A DNA stretch of 64,000 nucleotides, taken from the NCBI RefSeq assembly GCF_007004655.1, contig NZ_ML660094.1, positions 1 to 64,000 on the forward strand, read 5' to 3'. Below are positions 43,117 through 53,000 of the stretch, one piece after another. This stretch comes from Exilibacterium tricleocarpae. Lineage in GTDB: Bacteria; Pseudomonadota; Gammaproteobacteria; Pseudomonadales; Cellvibrionaceae. Under the pieces are notes generated by a model. That model saw only the letters and a program-made list of their open reading frames with translations, had not been told where the DNA came from and searched no databases. A program made the position numbers and the translations under genes. The number at the start of each line of letters is the position of its first letter. Position 1 is the first letter of the stretch.

Positions 43117-43535
43117 ACTTCTACTTGAGCGGATGCGCCGAACGTAAGGTCCGAAGAGCCAATTTCAAGACGTGACTTCGATCTACTTCAACCGGCATAC
43201 CACTAAGTTCTCTGATCGGCTCGACGCTTGGCAATTCTTGTCGTCACCTTCAACAACGAGGGCAGCCTGAAAGTACGTATACACAAGGGCTGCCTGACGC
43301 ACGGGGAAACGAGAACCAAACGGCGATCTCCCTACATCAGTCCCGGCGAATTGAATCGTCATAGGGGTCTCATTGCAGCCGATCTCGACACCAGCCTGGG
43401 TCTCCGCTGGGAAATAGCTGGACACCTACCATGGATTCGTTAGCATCGGCACTGGAGAAAAGCCAGCTCTCGCTGTTGTGACGTGGCCGGCTGCGACTAG
43501 AGCCGCACAAAACCAAGAGACGACAGGTAAACACA
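43117..43535. other. Intergenic region, no gene seen
   Basis: About 420 bp; short frames on both strands lack support. The decarboxylase start is at the right end. Confidence 0.35.
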
Positions 43536-44987
43536 TTGGACAGCAAAGAATTCCGAAATCAGGCCCACACCGTCGTGGACTGGATGGCAGATTATCTGGA
43601 ATCCGTCGAGCAGTACCCGGTACGCTCGCAGGTAAAGCCCGGCGACATTCTTCAGCAAATTACCCGCCAGCCCCCTGAAAAAGGTGAGCCTTTCAGTGAA
43701 CTGTTTGAGGACTTTAAACGCATTATTCTCCCCGGCATGACCCACTGGCAACACCCGCGCTTCTTTGCGTACTTCAGCGCCAATTCAAGCCCGCCGTCCA
43801 TCTTGGCCGAGATACTGACCACCACACTGGCTGCCCAATGTATGCTGTGGGAAACGTCGCCCGCCGCCAACGAACTTGAAACCCGGATGCTGGAATGGTT
43901 GCGCCAGCTTATTGACTTGCCGGAGGCTTTTACCGGCTCGATCCAGGATTCCGCTTCTTCCGCAACACTCTGTGCCTTGATTGCCGCTCGCGAGCGGGCG
44001 ACGCAAGGCCAGGCAGCCCGAACCGGGCTACATGGGCACCCGCCCCTGACCATATACACTTCGGCAGAGGCGCACTCCTCCGTTGAAAAAGGGGCGCGCA
44101 TTGCCGGTTTTGGCGCCGATCAGGTCAGGAAGGTTACAGTCACCGGCACTGGTGCCATGGACCCGCAAGCATTGACACAGGCCCTGAACACAGATCGCGA
44201 GGCGGGTTTGCTGCCCGCCTGTGTCGTCGCCAGCCTCGGCGCCACCGGGCTCGGCTCTATCGACCCTCTGCGTGAAATCGGTGCAATCACCGCAGAGCAA
44301 AAGGTCTTTCTGCATGTCGATGCCGCCTGGGCGGGCAGCGCCCTGATCTTGCCGGAACAGCGCGTCATGCTCGGCGGGATTGAATTCGCAGACAGTTTCG
44401 TCTTCAATCCGCATAAATGGCTGTTCACTAACTTCGACTGCTCGGCTTTCTATCTCAAAAATCCCGATGAACTGGTAAACGCTCTGGCCATTATGCCCGC
44501 CTACCTCGAGTCCGCCGCCGGGGAACAAATGCCGGAGTATCGGGATTGGGGGGTACCACTCGGCCGTCGTTTCAGGGCCTTGAAACTCTGGTTTGTGCTG
44601 CGCTCCTATGGTGCGGAGAGACTACAGACGATGATCCGCAATCACATCGACTGGGCCGCAGCGCTGGCCGACAACGTAGCAGCACACCCCGATTTTGAGT
44701 TGGTATCAGGGCCAACTCTGGCATTGATAGCCTTTCAACTAAACCCTCGGGGCTTGACCGGGCCGCAGCTCGATATAGTCAACGAAGAACTGTTGCGACG
44801 GATCAATGACGACGGCCGAACTTACCTTACCAAAACCCGCGCCCATGGCCGCACCGTTATCCGTCTTGCCGTGGGCCAGACCTATACCGAACAACGGCAT
44901 GTCCATGAAGCCTGGAGCACAGTCACGGCTATCGCGGCGGAGCTTCTCGCACCAGGGGAGTTGGCGCGGGTGCTGGACGGATATTGA
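43536..44987 (+). CDS. PLP-dependent aromatic amino acid decarboxylase family protein
   Basis: A 483-residue group II decarboxylase. The PLP-binding Lys294 is in FNPHKWLFTNFDCSAFY. HWQHPRFFAYFSANSSPPSILAEIL, DSASSATLCALIAAR and FLHVDAAWAGSALILPE (Asp pairing the pyridine N) also match aromatic-L-amino-acid decarboxylase-like proteins. The substrate (tyrosine, DOPA or tryptophan) is not determined by visible motifs. TTG 43536 is the best available start with GACAGG upstream; no ATG gives a fuller N-terminus. Confidence 0.9.
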   Translation: MDSKEFRNQAHTVVDWMADYLESVEQYPVRSQVKPGDILQQITRQPPEKGEPFSELFEDFKRIILPGMTHWQHPRFFAYFSANSSPPSILAEILTTTLAAQCMLWETSPAANELETRMLEWLRQLIDLPEAFTGSIQDSASSATLCALIAARERATQGQAARTGLHGHPPLTIYTSAEAHSSVEKGARIAGFGADQVRKVTVTGTGAMDPQALTQALNTDREAGLLPACVVASLGATGLGSIDPLREIGAITAEQKVFLHVDAAWAGSALILPEQRVMLGGIEFADSFVFNPHKWLFTNFDCSAFYLKNPDELVNALAIMPAYLESAAGEQMPEYRDWGVPLGRRFRALKLWFVLRSYGAERLQTMIRNHIDWAAALADNVAAHPDFELVSGPTLALIAFQLNPRGLTGPQLDIVNEELLRRINDDGRTYLTKTRAHGRTVIRLAVGQTYTEQRHVHEAWSTVTAIAAELLAPGELARVLDGY

Positions 44988-45145
44988 CGCCAATATTTGC
45001 ACCAATATTTGCATATAGGCCCGCTACGGGAGCCGCAAGACTTATTTTCGCAATGGCGATAACGGTAAGCGCCGGTCGTCCGGCCGCGGTAGGTAATCCT
45101 CCGTGCCCAAGGGCACAGACAGACTCTGCGGCGACTCTTAATAAA

Positions 45146-45179
45146 TAGTTTGCCAACTAGAGAACTATTGTTTATAGTT
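45146..45179. promoter_or_regulatory. Double dyad upstream of ArsR cassette 1
   Basis: TAGTT (45146-45150)/AACTA (45155-45159) and AACTAT (45163-45168)/ATAGTT (45174-45179) are two adjacent inverted repeats. They sit 6-40 bp before the ATG at 45186 and are typical of an autoregulated ArsR operator. Confidence 0.6.
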
Positions 45180-45185
45180 TCCCAT

Positions 45186-45530
45186 ATGGCCAACTATTCA
45201 AAATCGCTCGATTCCGCTTTTCACGCCCTTGCCGACCCCACCCGGCGAGCCGTCATCGCCAGGCTTATCCAGGGGCCGGCTGCCGTCAAAGAGCTCGCGG
45301 AACCCTTTGATATAGGCCTGCCCTCGTTTATGAAACACATCAAAGTGCTCGAAGACAGCGGCCTGATCGGGTCGAAGAAAGTCGGGCGCGTGCGAACCTG
45401 CCGTATCCAACCGAAACAGCTCACTGCCGCCGAAACCTGGCTGGCAAAGCAGCGGGCGCTTTGGGAGCGCAGGACCGATCGCCTCGCCGATTACGTCGAA
45501 AACCAACTAGCCAAGGAGACCAAAACATGA
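45186..45530 (+). CDS. ArsR-family regulator, cassette 1
   Basis: A 114-residue winged-helix repressor: SLDSAFHALADPTRRAVIARLIQGPAAVKELAEPFDIGLPSFMKHIKVLEDSGLIGSKKVGRVRTCRI. No CxC metal-binding motif is present, so this is the non-metal ArsR group that regulates an AHSA1 partner. The open frame runs to 45150, but the dyads at 45146-45179 would then be coding, so ATG 45186 is preferred. Its stop overlaps the next start (ATGA). Confidence 0.9.
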   Translation: MANYSKSLDSAFHALADPTRRAVIARLIQGPAAVKELAEPFDIGLPSFMKHIKVLEDSGLIGSKKVGRVRTCRIQPKQLTAAETWLAKQRALWERRTDRLADYVENQLAKETKT

Positions 45531-45982
45531 GTGAAAACGACCTGACAGTTTCCCGCATTATCAAAGCACCGCCTTCAACAGTGTGGAAAGCCTGGAAAGA
45601 ACCGGTGCACTTCGTCAAGTGGTGGGCACCCGCTCCGATCGTTACGATCTGCAAGAAACATGAATTTCACCCCGGGGGTGCATTCGATACGGTCATGCGG
45701 ATGGAAGATGGCACCGAACATGGCGGTGAAGGCTGTTTTCTCGAAGTTATTGAAAACCAGCGTATCGTCTTCACCGATGCCCTGCGAGGCGGCTGGCGGC
45801 CAAATGAGTCGTCTTTCTTCTCCGCCATCATCACCTTAGAGGAACACCCCGAAGGGACAAAGTATACGGCAACCGCTCTCCATAAGAATGACGCAGACCG
45901 CCAGAAACATGCCGATATGGGTTTTCTGGATGGCTGGGGCACCTGCATCGAACAACTGGGCCGGGTCGCGGAAAGCCTTTAA
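45527..45982 (+). CDS. AHSA1/SRPBCC-domain protein, cassette 1
   Basis: A 151-residue protein: LTVSRIIKAPPSTVWKAWKEPVHFVKWWAPAPIVTICKKHEFHPGGAFDTVMRMEDGTEHGGEGCFLEVIENQRIVFTDALRGGWRP fits the activator-of-Hsp90-like SRPBCC fold, a hydrophobic pocket used for small-molecule binding or catalysis. The start overlaps the ArsR stop by 4 bp. Such ArsR partners are common but rarely assigned a substrate. Confidence 0.9.
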   Translation: MSENDLTVSRIIKAPPSTVWKAWKEPVHFVKWWAPAPIVTICKKHEFHPGGAFDTVMRMEDGTEHGGEGCFLEVIENQRIVFTDALRGGWRPNESSFFSAIITLEEHPEGTKYTATALHKNDADRQKHADMGFLDGWGTCIEQLGRVAESL

Positions 45983-45986
45983 TCAT

Positions 45987-46400
45987 ATGTCGGGCTTTAT
46001 TGTTAATATTGATGTTCCCGACTTAAACGCCGCAATTGACTTCTATGTCGAAGGGCTTGGTTTTAACTATTTGCGGACGCTGCTGGGGCGTTCCGTCGCG
46101 GAACTGGGAATGGCTGGCACAAAGGTCTATCTTATTGAACAGCCAGCGGGAACGCGGCCAGTGCCATCCCTGAATACCTTGCGCAGCTACACGCGACATT
46201 GGACGCCCATTCATATCGATATAGTGGTCGACGATATCGCGGCCGCCGTCGACAAAGCCCTGGCGGCGGGTGCGGTTCGAGCGGGCCGGCAGACCACCCA
46301 CCCGTGGGGCACACTCGCGCCGCTTGCCGACCCGTTCGGCCATGGCATCTGCCTGGTGGCGTTTTCTAAAGTCGGCTACGACGCTGTCGCAGATAAGTGA
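45987..46400 (+). CDS. VOC-superfamily (glyoxalase/dioxygenase-like) protein, cassette 1
   Basis: A 137-residue protein: FIVNIDVPDLNAAIDFYVEGLGFNYLRTLLG, then HIDIVVDDIAAAVDKALAAGA and APLADPFGHGICLVAF, the two beta-alpha-beta-beta-beta halves of the VOC fold. Candidate metal ligands His72-region and Glu are incomplete, so catalysis is not certain. ATG 45987 is 4 bp after the AHSA1 stop; the longer frame to 45888 overlaps that gene. It belongs to the ArsR-AHSA1 unit. Confidence 0.82.
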   Translation: MSGFIVNIDVPDLNAAIDFYVEGLGFNYLRTLLGRSVAELGMAGTKVYLIEQPAGTRPVPSLNTLRSYTRHWTPIHIDIVVDDIAAAVDKALAAGAVRAGRQTTHPWGTLAPLADPFGHGICLVAFSKVGYDAVADK

Positions 46401-46553
46401 GCATGGGGCCTGAAACAACATCCGGCTGCAAGGACTGGCAAGCCGGGTAAGGCGAGAGAGGCATTTATGGCGCACCCTATCATGCTGTGGTGAACACCCT
46501 AAAACGCTATCATTTTTTGTTATGATAGAACCTGCCTGAGTGCCTACAGTAGA

Positions 46554-47129
46554 GTGAAAACAGTGAAAACACTTGTCGTCTACTTCTCTTTTACCGGCAA
46601 TAACCGGCAACTTGCCGAGCATCTTGCCGCATGTATCGGATGTGATACCTGCCCTGTTGTTGAACAGAAAAAGCGCACCGCACTGACGGTGATCCTGGAT
46701 ATGGTGTTCAGGAGAAAGCCAAAAATCAAGCCATCTGACTATACCTTTTCCGACTACAACCACATCATACTTGTCGCACCGGTCTGGGACTCCAAAGTGG
46801 CAAACCCCATGCAGACTCTTATCAGGCGTGAAAAGGATTTTCTTTCCGATTATTCTTTTATATCACTTTGTGGCTACGACCGACCCGGACAAAAAGACAG
46901 CCTTACAAAAGAGCTGTCTGTGCTTGCCGGTGGTCCGCCCAAAGTTGTTTTTGAACTAAAAATCTGCGAACGTCTACCGGCAGCGCAAAAGAATGATGTC
47001 AAAGCGATTGCGGATTATCAGGTAACCGGTGATGACTTCAGCGCTTTTGAACCACAAATCCGTGAGTTTTTGAACAACATCATCCCGCTGGCTACAGCCC
47101 GGGATGACAAAGAACCTGGACTGGCGTGA
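46554..47129 (+). CDS. Flavodoxin-like protein
   Basis: A 191-residue protein starting VKTLVVYFSFTGNNRQLAEHLA, the phosphate-binding loop of flavodoxins. It continues with YNHIILVAPVWDSKVANPMQTLI and YSFISLCGY, where the FMN isoalloxazine loops lie. It is longer than short-chain flavodoxins. GTG 46554 or the GTG nine bases later can serve as start. It is isolated, with no redox partner seen nearby. Confidence 0.82.
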   Translation: MKTVKTLVVYFSFTGNNRQLAEHLAACIGCDTCPVVEQKKRTALTVILDMVFRRKPKIKPSDYTFSDYNHIILVAPVWDSKVANPMQTLIRREKDFLSDYSFISLCGYDRPGQKDSLTKELSVLAGGPPKVVFELKICERLPAAQKNDVKAIADYQVTGDDFSAFEPQIREFLNNIIPLATARDDKEPGLA

Positions 47130-47220
47130 CTTCGGTAAAGGTATATTCCGTGGCTATGCCATACCCGCAGAGCGGCCAATTGCTTGCGGTCCCTGTGGCG
47201 CACCTCGGAGCTTGGCAATC

Positions 47221-47619
47221 ATGAATCAACTCTTTCACTTCCCCGGCTCAGTTAAGCGGGACCCTGCTGTCGACTCCTGGATGCGGCAACATTCAGGCGA
47301 CTTGGGCACCATTGCGCAATACTGGTTTGACGTCATGCGTGCTTGCGGAGACGATGTTCGCGAACTGTTACACGACGGCCACCCGACAGCGTGTGTGGTT
47401 GACGCCGCATTCGGTTACGTCAACGCGTTTACGGCTCATGTCAATGTCGGCTTTTTCCGCGGCGCCGAGCTCGTCGATCCGGCGGGCCTGCTGGAGGGGT
47501 CGGGTAAGTACATGCGTCATGTGAAGCTGAGGCCGGAAAGTGATATCGATGCCGCAGCGTTACGTCAACTCATAGAAGCTGCATATGCTGATATGCAGAG
47601 CCGCCTCAACAAGGAATAG
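47221..47619 (+). CDS. DUF1801 family protein
   Basis: A 132-residue protein: MNQLFHFPGSVKRDPAVDSWMRQH, REL LHDGHPTACVVDAAFGYVNAFTAHVNVGFFRGAELVDPAGLLEGSGKYMRHVKL, with the DUF1801 order of aromatic strands and final LRQLIEAAYADM. Function is unknown; DUF1801 is a small iron-sulphur-independent fold sometimes called YdhG-like. ATG 47221 is chosen over the longer frame from 47104, which overlaps the flavodoxin gene. Confidence 0.78.
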   Translation: MNQLFHFPGSVKRDPAVDSWMRQHSGDLGTIAQYWFDVMRACGDDVRELLHDGHPTACVVDAAFGYVNAFTAHVNVGFFRGAELVDPAGLLEGSGKYMRHVKLRPESDIDAAALRQLIEAAYADMQSRLNKE

Positions 47620-47816
47620 TACGCGAAAGTTACCGGTAAATTTGCCCTTCTCGCGATAATCGAGGTGCCGCGCAAAAGGCGCTATGGCTGACACGACAAA
47701 CTCCCCCTCCCCCAACAGGCGAATTCAGAAACCGCGAGTCTGAGTTTGGGCCCGGCGTATAGGCCGGAACGGGCTCTGCGGCGCGACTCGAAAGTGAATG
47801 TCCTGATATCCAAGCT

Positions 47817-47838
47817 TATATAGACAATTATCTATATA
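47817..47838. promoter_or_regulatory. Dyad upstream of ArsR cassette 2
   Basis: TATATAG (47817-47823), eight bases, CTATATA (47832-47838): a perfect inverted repeat 18 bp before the ATG at 47856; likely ArsR operator overlapping the promoter. Confidence 0.6.
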
Positions 47839-47855
47839 GATGATAGCCTATCAAA

Positions 47856-48200
47856 ATGGAATCTCTAAACCAAACCTTCGCCGCCCTCGCCGACCCGACC
47901 CGCCGTGGCATCGTTGCTCACCTGATCCGCGGTGAGGCAACCGTCTCTGAATTGGTCCAACAGTTTGATCTGACGCAGCCCACAATTTCCTCCCACTTGA
48001 AAGTGCTGGAATCGGCGGGCCTGATCTCACGCTCCCGCAAAGCACAGACCCGGCCCTGTAAGTTGGAACCGGACGGGCTGCAGGCCCTGGACGCCTGGTT
48101 GGAGCGGTTTCGCACGGTTTGGGAGGGCAATTTTGAGCGCCTCGACGCACTGCTCGACGATTTACAAGACAGACAACCGGGAAAGGAGAAGAAACCATGA
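47856..48200 (+). CDS. ArsR-family regulator, cassette 2
   Basis: A 114-residue winged helix: SLNQTFAALADPTRRGIVAHLIRGEATVSELVQQFDLTQPTISSHLKVLESAGLISRSRKAQTRPCKLEPDGL. No metal-binding Cys pair is present. It ends in a 4-bp ATGA overlap with the AHSA1 gene. Recognition helix residues (QPTISSHLKVL) differ from cassette 1 (LPSFMKHIKVL), which fits its different operator. Confidence 0.92.
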   Translation: MESLNQTFAALADPTRRGIVAHLIRGEATVSELVQQFDLTQPTISSHLKVLESAGLISRSRKAQTRPCKLEPDGLQALDAWLERFRTVWEGNFERLDALLDDLQDRQPGKEKKP

Positions 48201-48682
48201 AATCTGCCGAAGTCACCCTGCCATCAGATACCGAAGTGCGTGTTTCGCGATTGTTCAACGCCCCCGCACGCCTCGTGTGGCGTGCCTACACCGAACCAGC
48301 ACTCCTGCAACGCTGGATGCTCGGACCACCGGGCTGGTCGATGCCCGTCTGTGAAATGGATGTGCGGGTCGACGGCAAGTTTCAGTGGCGTTGGAGAAGC
48401 GATGAGAACGGTAACGAGTTTGGTTTTTATGGCGAGTTCAAGGAAGTCACACCCCATAAAAAAATTGTACACACAGAATTCTATGATCCGGGCGACCTCG
48501 GTGACAAGATGGGTGAAAGCATGCTTATCACCGTCACGTTTGACGAAGATGACGGCAAAACCATCATGACCACAGCAATGCAGTTCCAGTCCAAGGAAGA
48601 CCGCGACACCGCCCTGTCAACAGGCATGACCGACGGCATGGAAATGAGTTACCAAAAACTGGATACGGTGCTCGCAGCTTAA
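48197..48682 (+). CDS. AHSA1/SRPBCC-domain protein, cassette 2
   Basis: A 161-residue protein: VRVSRLFNAPARLVWRAYTEPALLQRWMLGPPGWSMPVCEMDVRVDGKFQWRWRSDENGNEFGFYGEFKEVTP. The Trp-rich pocket region and late MEMSYQKLDTVL helix are typical. It is cotranscribed with ArsR 2 (4-bp overlap). Function unknown. Confidence 0.92.
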   Translation: MKSAEVTLPSDTEVRVSRLFNAPARLVWRAYTEPALLQRWMLGPPGWSMPVCEMDVRVDGKFQWRWRSDENGNEFGFYGEFKEVTPHKKIVHTEFYDPGDLGDKMGESMLITVTFDEDDGKTIMTTAMQFQSKEDRDTALSTGMTDGMEMSYQKLDTVLAA

Positions 48683-48945
48683 GCCACAACAACCAGTCGA
48701 CAAGGAACCGGCGCGAAAAAGCCGATCGCGGAGTTGGCAATCGGGCCCGGCCGGTTCTGTTCACGCTTGGCACCCTGCTATGCGCAGCCCTTATCGCGGT
48801 TTGCAAGTGCGCACCTCAAACAACCGTTCGACACATTGACGCCGATCAAAACAAAAGCGGACAGACTTCCCTAGATTTGTGCATGGGCTGGCCAAGAGGG
48901 ACCGGCACATCGGGCAACTCAGCCCAGGAGGTCGAGACATAAATT

Positions 48946-50004
48946 ATGAAATATATCGCTGTCTTCACGAGTGCCGTAACGTTACTCGCCTGCCAGCCGG
49001 AATCGCCGCAACATCAGTTCGATACGCAGCAGTCGATCAAGGTGAAGACCGCAACACTGATGCCGACGACGGTTACCGGAAAAGTGAATGTTTTCGGTGT
49101 ATTGGAATCGGCTGAAGAGGTGGCCCTGAACGTTGAATTCTCCGCACCGGTTGAAAAAGTGCTGGTTGACGAGGGACAGGCTGTGATAGATGGGCAGCCG
49201 CTGTTGATATTCGATGACAGTAAGCTACAGCTCTCGTTACAGCAAACCCAGCATATGTTGGAACAAGCGCTTACCCAGCAGGAAAACGCCCGGTTAAACT
49301 TTTCCCGATTGCAAACGCTGCTTGCCAACAACACGGTCTCGCAGCAGCAATTTGATGAGGCGCGATTTGCGCGCGATGTGGCAGATGCAAAAACGCGCGA
49401 ACTAAAGGCGAGCCTGCAACTGATCGAGCGCGACCTGGGTAACACAACCCTGACCAGTCCCATTGATGCCGTGGTCGGTGAACGCCGGGTGGAGGCCGGG
49501 CAGTCTGTAACGGCTTATCAGCCCCTGTTGACGCTGCAGGCGGTAAAGAGTGTTAAAGTTTCAGTGTTTGTCGGTGAGCACCATCTGCCTTACCTGCGAG
49601 TGGGCAACCGTGGTTGGGTAAAGACCGTGGCCGGCACTCTCGAGTCAGAAATCTATTCCATCTCGGCGACCGCCGATGCCCGCACAGGTAACTTTGAAGT
49701 CAAACTGTTGCTGGACAACACCCATGGCCGCTTAAAGCCCGGTATGACGGCCAATGTCACCCTGTTGAGCGTACCCATCCCCGAACAACTCATTATCCCG
49801 GAAGCTGCGCTGGTGGCCTGGCAGGGACAACATGTCGTGTATGTGGCGGAAAATGATCGCGCCCGCCGCCAGCCTGTGGAGGTGATGTTGGGTTTTGAGG
49901 ACCACCTGTATGTCAGGCGCGGGCTTGCCGCGGGCGACCAATTGATTGTGATCGGCGCCCGGCAAGTGACCGAGGGGTCCTTGTTGGAGATTAACCATGA
50001 GTAA
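48946..50004 (+). CDS. RND efflux periplasmic adaptor (HlyD/AcrA-type) lipoprotein
   Basis: A 352-residue adaptor: N-terminal lipobox TLLAC (Cys16), then VEFSAPVEKVLVDEGQAVIDGQPLLIFDDSKLQLSL (first lipoyl half), a short coiled hairpin (QALTQQENARLNFSRLQTLLANNTVSQQQFDEARF), VVGERRVEAGQSVTAYQPLLTL (second lipoyl half), and membrane-proximal domain ending VIGARQVTEGSLLEI. It overlaps the RND pump start by 8 bp, so the two subunits are co-translated. No outer-membrane factor is adjacent; a shared TolC elsewhere would be needed. Confidence 0.9.
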   Translation: MKYIAVFTSAVTLLACQPESPQHQFDTQQSIKVKTATLMPTTVTGKVNVFGVLESAEEVALNVEFSAPVEKVLVDEGQAVIDGQPLLIFDDSKLQLSLQQTQHMLEQALTQQENARLNFSRLQTLLANNTVSQQQFDEARFARDVADAKTRELKASLQLIERDLGNTTLTSPIDAVVGERRVEAGQSVTAYQPLLTLQAVKSVKVSVFVGEHHLPYLRVGNRGWVKTVAGTLESEIYSISATADARTGNFEVKLLLDNTHGRLKPGMTANVTLLSVPIPEQLIIPEAALVAWQGQHVVYVAENDRARRQPVEVMLGFEDHLYVRRGLAAGDQLIVIGARQVTEGSLLEINHE

Positions 50005-53000
50005 CCTGGTGCGGTTTTTTATTGAACGTCCAAAGCTGGTTAATCTGATTATGATTTTGGTGATATTGCTGGGGTTGTCGAGCTTACAGGCTTCACGTTA
50101 CGAAGTTACGCCTCATATCGATATGGGGGTTGTCACAGTAACAACCACAAAAGCCGGCGCAGGGCCGGAAGAGGTGGAATTAAGTATCAGCCTGGTATTG
50201 GAGGAAGAGTTATTAAAAGTCAACGGTGTACGGAAAATTTTTTCACGCAGTATGGAAGGCTTGTCCCTGATTACCCTCAACCTCGATCCGGACTACCCCG
50301 ACAAGCGCAAAGTATTGGCCGATATTCAAAAAGCGGTCGATCGGGCCCAGAGCCGCCTGCCTTCGGACCTGATTGAAAAGCCCTTGGTTGAAGAACTGGG
50401 CACGGATAACCTGCCGGTGGCTGAGCTCCATATCACAGGCGCCGTTTCAGAGGATATACTCAGGCAGCAGGCGCGACATTGGCAACAGGTGCTACGCACC
50501 GTAGCAGGTGTTTCCGGTATCGAGAAAATTGGCTATCGCCGCCCCGAAATTGCGATTCAACTCGATCAACACAAACTCTTGCAGCTAGGCGTCTCAATCG
50601 ACGAAATCAAGCGCGCGATTGCACTGCGTAATATACGCGACAGCGGCGGGTCCATCTCCTCGTTGAGTAGCGAAAAAAAAGTTCTGACAGTGGGACAATT
50701 TGAAGACCCGCTGGAAGTGGCCAGGCTCATCGTACGCAGTCGCGAGCCGGGCAACAGTGTTTTGCTGAGAGATATAGCGACGGTGTTGCCGGACTATGAA
50801 GACTGGGAGGTTCAGGTTCGCACCGACGGGCAATTGGGTATCGCCCTGCAGATTAAAAAGCTTTCCACCGCAGATGAGCTCGCCACTTTGGAGCGTGTGC
50901 GCGAACTGCTGGCATCTGAAAAAGAACGTTTACCCGGCGGGGTAGAACTGCATCTGGTCAACGATATCTCCCGTTTTACCAAAGACATGCTAAAAACACT
51001 GGTCGCTAACGCCTGGATGGGTTTTGTATCTGTGTTTCTGATTCTGTGGCTGTTTTTAGGACGGCGTCTGGCACTGTGGGTAAGTATTGGTTTGCCGTTT
51101 TCTATTCTAGCCACATTCGCCATACTGTTGTTTACGGGTTTTTCCATCAACAGCCTAACCCTGATGTCCCTGATACTGGTGTTGGGTATGCTGGTGGACG
51201 ATGCCATTGTGTCGGCCGAGAGTATTCAGGCCCGGCGGGAATCAGGCCTCAGTCGCAAGCAGGCGGCCATTAAGGGAACGCAAGATGTAGCCGCGCCGGT
51301 ATTTGTCAGCGTGCTGACGACCATACTCGCCTTTCTGCCATTGTTCACCCTCGGCGGACTGGAGGGGGACTTTGTACTGGTGATCCCGGTGGTTATTACG
51401 CTTATGTTGCTGGCTTCGCTGTTTGAAAGCAAATTTCTCCTGCCTGCTCATTTGGCACACAGCGCCTTTAAAACGGAACGACGTTCCTGGTTAGTCTATA
51501 GCCAGCAGCGCTATCAGCAGTTTATTTTGCTGTTATTGCGACACCGGAAAAAAGCCAGTGCCGCTATCGTGCTGATGTTCTTGACTATTATTACTGTCAG
51601 TGCCTCCCAGATTCGTTTTCAGCTCTACCCCGATACGGCCGTGGACACCATCAACATTCAAATTGAGCTGCCAAACGGTACGCCGTTTGCGGACACGGGC
51701 ACGCGGGTTTCTGCGCTGGAAAATGCAGTGCGGGCTGTTATACCGGCTACGGATCTGTTGAATATCGTCAGCCAGATCGGGCATCAGGATACCGACATTT
51801 ACGGCGGTTCTGAAGGACGCAACCAGGCGTGGGCCGTGACCACCGTTTACCTTAAACCGTCCAGCGAGGTACAAGAACCTCCAGCGGCGACACTGGCTAA
51901 AATCAAGGCGCTGGCGGCACGACAAACGGACTTTGTCTCTATCAGGGTGGAACCGCTGAAAGACACGCCGGTGATGGGTAAACCGGTTGAACTGGAAATC
52001 ATGTCCGACGGTACCGAAAAACTACAGGTGGCCGATGCGGTGAAAGCCTTTCTTGTCGACCTCCCCGGCGTCACCCGGGTATGGGACAGCCAGAAGACCG
52101 GTAAAGACATCCTCGACCTCACCTTCAATTATCACAACCTGGCTGGCTACCATCTCACGGTAAAACAAGTGGCCGAGGCCGTGCGGGTTGCCATGGATGG
52201 CCTTATCGTGGCGGAGCAGCAATTGGCCGCCGAGCGCACCTATTTTCGTCTCAGTTTACCCCGGGAGGGACAGAAAAAGCTCAATACCCTGAAAGACCTG
52301 TTTATCATCAACAGCCGGGGTGAAGCTGTTGCTCTGAACTCTGTCGCCAGCTTTAGCCTGCGCCCCGGCGATACCGATATCAAACACTATGCCGGTCGCA
52401 GAACGGTCACCGTGTATGCCGATATTGATAGAGCTGCTACGGACGTACTGAGTGTAAATCAACACCTCAGGGAGCATATTATGGCGCAAAACTGGGGCCA
52501 TCAGTACCCGGGGATGAGTTTTCATCAGGGCGGTGAACTGGAGCAACAGCAACAGTCTTACGGCAATCTTGGGGTGGCGTTTTTCGCCTGTATTCTGATG
52601 ATTTTATTTGTGCTTGTCGTCCTGTTTAACTCGTTTAGTCAACCGCTGCTGATATTGGCGGTATTGCCGTTTAGTGTTATGGGTGTATTGGTCGCGTTTG
52701 CCGTACAGGACCTGCCGATGAGTTTTATCGCCATGATCGGGGTATTGGGTTTGGTTGGTGTTTTAGTCAACGATGCGGTGGTGATGGTGTACTCTCTCAA
52801 TCGAGAAAAAAGCCCCACCGATTTAGGCAATATCGCAAAACGGGCTGCCACGCGTTTTCGACCTATTGTCATTACCTCAATCACTACTGTGGTGGGTTTG
52901 TTTCCCACCGCTTATGGCTGGGGCGGAGAAAACCCGTTTGTCGCCCCGATGGTTATGGCGATGGTCTGGGGGGTGTTGTTCGGAACCTTGATTTCGCTGC